A stretch of DNA of 8,357 bases from an uncultured Bacilli bacterium (GTDB lineage Bacteria > Bacillota_I > Bacilli_A > RF39 > UBA660): NCBI GenBank assembly GCA_944333305.1, contig CALVKV010000056.1:1-8357 (forward strand), in the 5' to 3' direction. Positions 1 to 5,568 of the stretch are shown here, one piece after another. The notes beneath the pieces were generated by a model. That model had not been told where the DNA came from. It searched no databases and saw nothing but the letters and a program-made list of their open reading frames with translations. Position numbers and translations under genes: made by a program. Positions within the stretch are counted from its first letter, which is position 1; each line of letters begins with the position of its first letter.

Positions 1-1176
1 TTTCTTTATTAATCTTATCATAGAATAAGGAATAAGTCTTGTATCAAATGGTAATTTTAGTATTTCTTCTGGATGTCTTGCAACTTCAATTTTTTCATTA
101 TCTTCATTATAAATAGTTTCTATTCTATAAGGATAAATCTCTCCATTAGGTGTAAATATCTCTACTTCATCGCCTACTTTAAAGTAGTTACGTTCTTTTA
201 AAACAATAGATTTCATCTCTTCATCATAACCTATTATAAGCCCTAAATACTCTTGATTAGATACTTCTTGTCTACCTGTATAATACTGGTCTGTCTCATC
301 TGCTAAATGATTAAAATATTGACTAGTCGTATCACGATTAGCGACAGAATCAAGTCGTTTTTGATACTCAAGTAATTTCTCATCCGTTAATGTTCCATCA
401 TAAATACTATCTATTAAAAATCTATAACTACCAATAACTGTTGCAAGGTAATAAAGACTTCTCATTCTACCTTCTACTTTTAGGGAACTAACACCAATAT
501 CAATTAAATCTTTAATAAAGATTGCCATGTTTAAATCTTTAGTTGCAAGAGTAAATTTATCATTACTATCATAATCAAAGGCAAAACGACATATTTGAGC
601 ACAACCACCTCTATTAGCATCTCTATTAGTAACATAATTAGATAAAGCACATCTACCACTAAAACAAGTACACATGGCTCCATGAATAAAGACTTCAGTC
701 TCTAGATTAGGTATACTTGATATTTCTTTTATTTCTCCTTTTGATAATTCTCTAGCAAGAACAACTCTACTAGCCCCTAAATCTCGATAGAAAACAGCAC
801 TTGCTTTATTAGTAATAGAGTCTTGAGTTGAAATATGGACTTCAACACTTTTATAGTTATCTATAATATATTTAGCAAGATATAAATCACTAACAATAAA
901 AGCATCAATACCAGTATCTATTACCGCTTTAATATATTCTTCCATACCTATTCTATCTTTATCATGAAAAACAATATTAGTAGTTAAATAAACTTTTTTA
1001 TTCAAATTATGAGCGAAAGTACATCCTTCTTTTAATTCATCTAAACTAAAATTAGTAGCATTCGCTCTTAAACTTAACTTTTCCCCTCCAACATAAACAG
1101 CATCAGCACCGTATAACAACACTACTTTAAGTCTTTCTAAATCCCCTGCTGGTGCCAGTAATTCTATTTTTTTCAT
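1..1176 (-). CDS. trhP2: U32-family tRNA hydroxylation protein, TrhP2/YrrO-like (3' end outside window)
   Basis: The frame is open for 392 codons from ATG at 1176 to the window edge with no stop. The start reads MKKIELLAPAGDLERLKVVL, the usual U32 opening of a TIM-barrel-like domain. The family signature is intact at residues 161-179: E161, F163, G166, C169, G174, C176 and S179. Further cysteines lie at 171, 192 and 196 and could help ligate the iron-sulfur cluster known in this family. A small beta domain follows at about 300-392 (GLIIGYDEE, then KVGDEVEIFTPNGEIYPYRI). The Bacillus YrrO family is a little over 400 residues, so only a short tail is probably missing. Family members hydroxylate wobble U34 of tRNA to 5-hydroxyuridine using prephenate. 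The gene starts 8 bases after the stop of a shorter U32 gene, as in yrrN-yrrO. Membership in the U32 family is secure; the exact paralogue and symbol are inferred from gene order and the Cys motif. Confidence 0.9.
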   Translation of the reverse strand, partial: MKKIELLAPAGDLERLKVVLLYGADAVYVGGEKLSLRANATNFSLDELKEGCTFAHNLNKKVYLTTNIVFHDKDRIGMEEYIKAVIDTGIDAFIVSDLYLAKYIIDNYKSVEVHISTQDSITNKASAVFYRDLGASRVVLARELSKGEIKEISSIPNLETEVFIHGAMCTCFSGRCALSNYVTNRDANRGGCAQICRFAFDYDSNDKFTLATKDLNMAIFIKDLIDIGVSSLKVEGRMRSLYYLATVIGSYRFLIDSIYDGTLTDEKLLEYQKRLDSVANRDTTSQYFNHLADETDQYYTGRQEVSNQEYLGLIIGYDEEMKSIVLKERNYFKVGDEVEIFTPNGEIYPYRIETIYNEDNEKIEVARHPEEILKLPFDTRLIPYSMIRLIKK

Positions 1177-1181
1177 AATTA

Positions 1182-1186
1182 CACCT
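1182..1186 (-). promoter_or_regulatory. Ribosome binding site for the distal U32 gene, overlapping the upstream stop
   Basis: The mRNA reads AGGTG five bases before the ATG at 1176. It shares two bases with the TAG stop (1187-1185) of the upstream U32 gene. This tight arrangement supports the start and suggests translational coupling of the pair. Confidence 0.6.
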
Positions 1187-2018
1187 ACTTTACTTTATAA
1201 ATTGTCTCTCTATACAAGAATCCTCTATTATGCCCTGCTAACTCATCTATTCTTTGCTTATCAAAATTAACAAAAGACTTAATTAATTCTTTATACTGAT
1301 TACTATCATAATTACCTTGCTCTATAATTCCATAGTTAATACCCTTACTATCTAATTCTTTATAAACATTGCTTAAATTAAGGCGTTTATTATAAAAGAA
1401 AGTAGTACCGTTACTATCTTCTTTAACTAAGAACTCCTGTCTACTCTTAGGCTCTTTAATAGTTATTAAGTCTTCTTTACTTTTATTTTTATTTGCAAAA
1501 TAACTAGTAAGTAAACTTCTTCTAGACATAGCAACTACTGGATTACCAAGTAATAAAATAAATAAATCACTTTTAGTATTACTTCTTATATTAAGAACTT
1601 CATCTTTAGTTATTTCATTAGATAAATAGGCTCCTTTTACCCATAGATCATAATACAAATTAATAGTATCACTATTAGTAACCATATGAGTTCCATTATA
1701 AATTAAGTTAATATTTATTTTATTCTCCTTAACTAAGTTAAATACTGCTAAATCATAAAAGAAAACACCATCTACGTTTATACTCTCTATTTTTTTTAAA
1801 ACATCTAACAAATTATCTAATTCTTTATTAAATATCATTTTATTAATCACAACAAATACTAATTTATCAGTAGTATTTTTATATTTTTTAATATCATCAA
1901 TACTATAATATTTAAAATAATCAACTGCAAAGTTTTCTAATGGTAAGATAAGTCCATCTAACCCATTATTTAAATATTCTAAATAATTATTATCTCTTAT
2001 AACTCCTAAAAGTTTCAT
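1185..2018 (-). CDS. trhP1: U32-like protein lacking cysteines, TrhP1/YrrN-like
   Basis: This 277-residue protein resembles the shorter U32 paralogue YrrN, which partners YrrO in 5-hydroxyuridine formation on tRNA. The N-terminal half looks like a reduced U32 barrel (LDGLILPLENF, then NVDGVFFYDL at 81-90). At about 153-174 the LLGNPVVAMSRRSLLTSYF stretch takes the place of the Cys signature. The C-terminus GFLYRETIYKVK matches what I know of YrrN-type proteins. There is no cysteine in the whole protein, so it cannot hold the iron-sulfur cluster of its neighbour; a partner or scaffold role is inferred. The ATG at 2018 has AAAGGA eight bases upstream. It is first in a two-gene unit, 8 bases before the next U32 gene. 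In Bacillus subtilis the pair follows the methyltransferase gene trmR/yrrM; here ftsK and a terminator lie upstream, so any later methylation would need an enzyme encoded elsewhere. The family call is good; the symbol rests on gene order. Confidence 0.83.
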   Translation of the reverse strand: MKLLGVIRDNNYLEYLNNGLDGLILPLENFAVDYFKYYSIDDIKKYKNTTDKLVFVVINKMIFNKELDNLLDVLKKIESINVDGVFFYDLAVFNLVKENKININLIYNGTHMVTNSDTINLYYDLWVKGAYLSNEITKDEVLNIRSNTKSDLFILLLGNPVVAMSRRSLLTSYFANKNKSKEDLITIKEPKSRQEFLVKEDSNGTTFFYNKRLNLSNVYKELDSKGINYGIIEQGNYDSNQYKELIKSFVNFDKQRIDELAGHNRGFLYRETIYKVK

Positions 2019-2026
2019 AGTATCAG

Positions 2027-2032
2027 TCCTTT
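2027..2032 (-). promoter_or_regulatory. Ribosome binding site of the proximal U32 gene
   Basis: The mRNA reads AAAGGA eight bases before the ATG at 2018. It is the only purine-rich match in the short leader and fixes the start. Confidence 0.65.
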
Positions 2033-2041
2033 ACGTAACAT

Positions 2042-2050
2042 ATTTTATCA
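2042..2050 (-). promoter_or_regulatory. Extended -10 promoter of the U32 gene pair
   Basis: The mRNA-sense sequence TGATAAAAT is a TG-n-TAAAAT extended -10 box. No good -35 hexamer lies 16-18 bases upstream, where the terminator T-tract sits, which fits the reduced need for a -35 at extended -10 promoters. Initiation near 2035 would leave a leader of under 20 bases, enough for the AAAGGA site. It follows a strong terminator, so the pair needs its own promoter. Confidence 0.5.
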
Positions 2051-2061
2051 TAAATAAATGC

Positions 2062-2094
2062 AAAGAAAAAGAGACATTCTCTAAGAATTCTCTT
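2062..2094 (-). terminator. Rho-independent terminator after ftsK
   Basis: In mRNA sense, AAGAGA-ATTCT pairs with AGAAT-(G)-TCTCTT around a TAG loop, giving 11 base pairs with one bulged G. The run TTTTCTTT follows directly. The hairpin begins one base after the ftsK stop codon, so it ends the ftsK transcript and insulates the U32 pair. Stem coordinates are 2069-2074/2089-2094 and 2076-2080/2084-2088. Confidence 0.85.
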
Positions 2095-2095
2095 A

Positions 2096-4357
2096 TCATT
2101 CCTCAGTCGGTTCATCTAACTTAACAAGTACTTCTCTTGGTTTAGAACCATTAGGTGGTCCAATAATACCACGTTCTTCTAATAAATCAATAATACGAGC
2201 AGCCCTATTATAACCAAGTTTAAATCTTCTTTGTAAAAGTGAAGCACTTGCTTTCTGAGTCTCTATAACAAATTCTACTATCTCATTATATAAAGGATCA
2301 TCATATTCTTCCACTTGAGCCATATCTTCTTTCTGAGATACACTCTTTTCACTATCTCCTGATAAATTCATAAATGCTTGATCATACTCTGCTTTTTGTT
2401 GTTCAATAGTATAATCAATAATTCTTTTAATCTCATCATCAGAAATAAAAGCACCTTGAATACGTTCTGGATCAGCTTCTCCCATTGGTAAGAATAACAT
2501 ATCACCTTTACCAAGTAGTTTTTCTGCTCCTGTCATATCTAAAATAGTACGTGAATCTATACTACTAGAAACAGCGAAGGAAATACGACTTGGAATATTC
2601 GCTTTAACAACACCCGTAATTACATCCGTTGATGGCCTTTGAGTTGCAATAATTAAATGAATTCCAGCCGCACGAGCCATTTGCGTAATTCTCATAATAG
2701 ATGCTTCTACATCTTTACTAGCAACTAACATAAGGTCAGCTAACTCGTCGATGATAACGACAATAAATGGCATCTTTTTAATCTGTTCATCAGGTGAAAG
2801 ATTTTTGTTTTTCTTTTCTACATAATCATTATAAGTAGCAATATTTTTAGTCTTAGTCTCACTAAAAGTATCATAACGTCTTTCCATCTCGGCAACTATT
2901 TTAGATAAAGCAACAGATGCTTCCTTAGGATCAGTTACAACTGGTCTCATTAAATGAGGTACTCCATTATAACCAGAAAGTTCTACTTTCTTAGGATCTA
3001 CCATAACAAGTTTTACTTCATCAGGTTTCGCCCTCATTAAAATAGAACAAATAATACCATTAATACAAACAGATTTACCCGAACCAGTAGATCCTGCTAC
3101 TAAAAGATGTGGTGTTTTATTAATCTCACACCAAATAACATTACCCATAATATTTTTACCTAATGGACAAAGTAGTTTAGAACCATCAAGTGACTTAGGT
3201 ACTTTTTCTAAAACTTCTCTAAAGGAAACAGGTGAAGTCTCACGATTAGCGATTTCAATACCTACAGTATTTTTACCAGGAATAGGTGCTTGTATTCTAA
3301 CATCTTTAGTTGCAATAGCAAGAGCAATCTCACGATGAATAGAAAGAAGTTTACTAACTTTAGTTCCAGAATGTAATTCTAACTCATATTGTGTAACTGT
3401 AGGACCAATATGCACTTCAACAACTTTTCCAATAATATTAAAATCTTTTAAAACTTTCTCAAGTATTTCTATATTCTTCTCAATTTGACTTTGATTAACA
3501 CTATTTTTCTTTTTCTTAGGTTGATCAAGTAAATTAATTGATGGTAATACATAATTATGTTTAACTACTGGCTTAACATCACTATCAAGAGCACTAATAT
3601 CCTCTTTATTATCATGCTCCTCTTCATTAACTTTCGCTTTTGTTAATTGGTCTATACTAGATATAACAATTTTCTTATCATCATCTTTAATCTCTCCAAG
3701 TACTGGTTCTTCATTTCCTGTAATAATAGGCTTTTTACTATCACTTTCTTCTTCACCATTTGTTTTCTCTCTCTTAGGAAATTTCTCTTTTGCTTTCTTA
3801 GCACTATTCTTAACAAAATCAACAATAGAAAATCCAGTAAATAAACAAAATCCTAAAACGATTAAAGTCCAAGCGATTATTTGCATTCCATTATAAGAGA
3901 AAAGCAACATAAACAAGACTCCAAAAGTACAACCAATAATACCTCCACCTATCGCTTCAGGTCTTGCCCCTTTCATTACATCAGAAAAAGAATTAATTAA
4001 TTGATCTACTGTTTCACTAAATACATTTATAGCATTACTATCATTTTGTAATAAATAATTTTCATGCATTAAAACTAAAAGTCCTATAACTAACAAGTAA
4101 ATTCCTAACATCTTAGTTGTAAACAAATTAGGCCACTCTCTATTTATAATTAAATATGCTCCTAAAACCAACAAAACAACTAATAAGACATTATAAAAAA
4201 CCCCCACAAGAAAAATTGCAAAAGATGCAATCATCCCGCCAACAGGACCATATCTCCCAATACCAAGTATGGAAGCAAGTACAAGTAATACTCCATACAA
4301 TTCTATAGAATGAGCAAATCCTTTTTTAGTTTCTTTTTTCTTTTTTCTTTTTGCCAT
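2096..4357 (-). CDS. ftsK: DNA translocase FtsK/SpoIIIE
   Basis: This 753-residue, full-length FtsK/SpoIIIE family protein is a membrane-anchored hexameric motor that pumps chromosomal DNA through the division septum and helps resolve chromosome dimers. A lysine-rich start (MAKRKKKKETKK) precedes hydrophobic segments at about 20-35, 40-70, 83-97 and 137-178. A charged linker covers about 183-290, and the alpha/beta motor domains about 290-650. Walker A is GSTGSGKS at 422-429 (K428). Walker B is FIVVIIDELAD at 531-541 (D537, E538). The conserved ATQRPSTDVITG follows at 571-582. The C-terminal gamma winged helix (about 686-748, with LLQRRFKLGYNRAARIIDLL) is the part that reads KOPS/SRS polarity sequences. 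The ATG at 4357 has AGAAGGTG five bases upstream. Nothing looks broken. Whether it acts in vegetative division or, as SpoIIIE, in sporulation cannot be decided; no sporulation gene is in view. Confidence 0.97.
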   Translation of the reverse strand: MAKRKKKKETKKGFAHSIELYGVLLVLASILGIGRYGPVGGMIASFAIFLVGVFYNVLLVVLLVLGAYLIINREWPNLFTTKMLGIYLLVIGLLVLMHENYLLQNDSNAINVFSETVDQLINSFSDVMKGARPEAIGGGIIGCTFGVLFMLLFSYNGMQIIAWTLIVLGFCLFTGFSIVDFVKNSAKKAKEKFPKREKTNGEEESDSKKPIITGNEEPVLGEIKDDDKKIVISSIDQLTKAKVNEEEHDNKEDISALDSDVKPVVKHNYVLPSINLLDQPKKKKNSVNQSQIEKNIEILEKVLKDFNIIGKVVEVHIGPTVTQYELELHSGTKVSKLLSIHREIALAIATKDVRIQAPIPGKNTVGIEIANRETSPVSFREVLEKVPKSLDGSKLLCPLGKNIMGNVIWCEINKTPHLLVAGSTGSGKSVCINGIICSILMRAKPDEVKLVMVDPKKVELSGYNGVPHLMRPVVTDPKEASVALSKIVAEMERRYDTFSETKTKNIATYNDYVEKKNKNLSPDEQIKKMPFIVVIIDELADLMLVASKDVEASIMRITQMARAAGIHLIIATQRPSTDVITGVVKANIPSRISFAVSSSIDSRTILDMTGAEKLLGKGDMLFLPMGEADPERIQGAFISDDEIKRIIDYTIEQQKAEYDQAFMNLSGDSEKSVSQKEDMAQVEEYDDPLYNEIVEFVIETQKASASLLQRRFKLGYNRAARIIDLLEERGIIGPPNGSKPREVLVKLDEPTEE

Positions 4358-4362
4358 AACTT

Positions 4363-4370
4363 CACCTTCT
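4363..4370 (-). promoter_or_regulatory. Ribosome binding site of ftsK
   Basis: The mRNA reads AGAAGGTG five bases before the ATG at 4357. It supports this start over any internal one. Confidence 0.7.
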
Positions 4371-4378
4371 ACTATTTC

Positions 4379-4407
4379 AGTATAACAAAACTAAAAAATA
4401 ATTTAAA
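4379..4407 (-). promoter_or_regulatory. Candidate sigma-A promoter for ftsK
   Basis: A -10 box TATACT (4384-4379, one mismatch to TATAAT) lies 17 bases downstream of TTTAAA (4407-4402, four of six to TTGACA). It sits in the 61-base gap before ftsK and would give a very short leader containing the ribosome binding site. AT-rich DNA yields such matches by chance, and read-through from the upstream gene is also possible. Confidence 0.4.
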
Positions 4408-4418
4408 GGGATTGTCAC

Positions 4419-5552
4419 TCACTTGACACTTATTTTATAATTATCAATATTAGTAATAAAGTTATTTAAACTTTTATACCATCTATATATACCTAACTTC
4501 TTATTCTTAAAATTTTCTAATTCTTCTTTAGAATAATTATTATTTTTCTTATTCTTCCATCTTTCAATACATCTATAATAGCAATTATCAAGACACGTTC
4601 TAATAATTATAATTTTTCCTTTTAATAAGCTTAACTCTTCCTTTGTCCTTAAATTTCTAAACTGTGCCGAGTCTATTACAATAGTTTTATCACTATCATT
4701 AAAATAATTTAATATATCTTTATAGATTAAAGCAAAATCTTCACAAATATCTGGTAATTTATCATATTTAATTCTAAACCAACTACCTAATTCTTTATTT
4801 ATACCACTAGCTTTATCATATCTTGAAAATACTTCATCAGTATCAATTACAATATAATCACTACTATTAAAATATTTTCTAACATAATATGATTTACCAC
4901 TTCCACTTTCTCCTGTTAAATTAATAAATTTATCATTAGATAGTATTTTAGTATATGGAGATTTATCTACATTTAAACAGATAAGCAAATCACTTTTTAT
5001 TTCTTTTAAAATATCCATAACTTCATAAAAGACTTCATGATTATTAACGTCTTCTTTACTCATATTAGGCTCTACAAAATCATTGATTTCTTTTAATACT
5101 AAATCTATATTATCCTTATTAACTTTATCTCTAATCAACTGTAAACATGTATTTTTATAACCTCTTACCATGATACCTGCTAAAGCTTTATAATATGACT
5201 TTTCAGGTAATTTAGACTTTTTATAGAAATACATTGCCACCTCATCTGTAATCTTTCTTTTATTAGTTAAATTTATTTTATTAGTCCTAAATACACCATT
5301 AGGAGCAGTCTCGCTTGGAACATTAATAACTACAGCATCTTCTGGTATTATTACATCATATAAAGTATCTCCTCTAACTAGCCACCTAAATATCTTATCT
5401 TCAGTCGAAAAGTTAAAACCACCCATATCTTTAGGACTACTAGCTTTAGGATTAAAGTTGTTATCAATATTAACTTCATTTATTTTATATTTTAAATCAT
5501 TATTAGCACTACTAATATCATCAAACATTACTTTTAAATACTTTGTACTCAT
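4419..5552 (-). CDS. Two-domain protein: unrecognised N-terminal domain plus P-loop kinase-like domain
   Basis: This 377-residue protein has no established function known to me. The N-terminal region (about 1-165) carries MGGFNFSTEDKIFRWLVRGD at 43-62, then LYDVIIPEDAVVINV, then GVFRTNKINLTNKRKITDE. I recall this pattern from uncharacterised Bacillota proteins. The C-terminal region (about 205-377) is a small-molecule or polynucleotide kinase-like NTPase. Walker A is GESGSGKS at 214-221 (K220). IVIDTDEVFSRYD at 234-246 gives D237, D239 and R244. A Walker B-like TIVIDSAQ lies at 290-297, and Arg residues R318, R327 and R331 fit a lid. No membrane segment is present. The start ATG is 16 bases after the upstream stop; AGGAAG is 12 bases away, longer than ideal, so coupling may help. 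The gene is more AT-rich than ftsK in sampled lines. NTPase activity is likely; the substrate is unknown. It is probably the last gene of the CaCA/AlbA_2 transcript. Confidence 0.75.
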   Translation of the reverse strand: MSTKYLKVMFDDISSANNDLKYKINEVNIDNNFNPKASSPKDMGGFNFSTEDKIFRWLVRGDTLYDVIIPEDAVVINVPSETAPNGVFRTNKINLTNKRKITDEVAMYFYKKSKLPEKSYYKALAGIMVRGYKNTCLQLIRDKVNKDNIDLVLKEINDFVEPNMSKEDVNNHEVFYEVMDILKEIKSDLLICLNVDKSPYTKILSNDKFINLTGESGSGKSYYVRKYFNSSDYIVIDTDEVFSRYDKASGINKELGSWFRIKYDKLPDICEDFALIYKDILNYFNDSDKTIVIDSAQFRNLRTKEELSLLKGKIIIIRTCLDNCYYRCIERWKNKKNNNYSKEELENFKNKKLGIYRWYKSLNNFITNIDNYKISVK

Positions 5553-5568
5553 ATAATTATTACACTTC

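Noticed and set aside
1..2018. U32 genes as secreted collagenases or proteases, an old family label
   Set aside because: No signal peptide or protease motif is seen, and the pair matches the tRNA hydroxylation branch by order, length and Cys signature.
3647..3844. Plus-strand 65-codon open frame inside ftsK
   Set aside because: It lies opposite the charged, low-complexity FtsK linker; its Phe/Ile-rich translation is the expected antisense of Lys/Glu/Asn codons. FtsK is intact and fully supported.
2096..4357. Mycoplasma genetic code (TGA as Trp)
   Set aside because: TGA ends both ftsK and the kinase-like gene at sensible points, and Trp codons checked are TGG.
4413..4428. Small hairpin TGTCA/TGACA around the stop of the kinase-like gene as a terminator
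   Set aside because: The stem has only five base pairs and no T-run follows directly; the TTTTTT comes more than ten bases later. Not convincing as an intrinsic terminator.
4423..4428. Plus-strand TTGACA as a -35 box
   Set aside because: It would drive transcription antisense to the kinase-like gene. No plus-strand gene follows, and it lies inside coding sequence.
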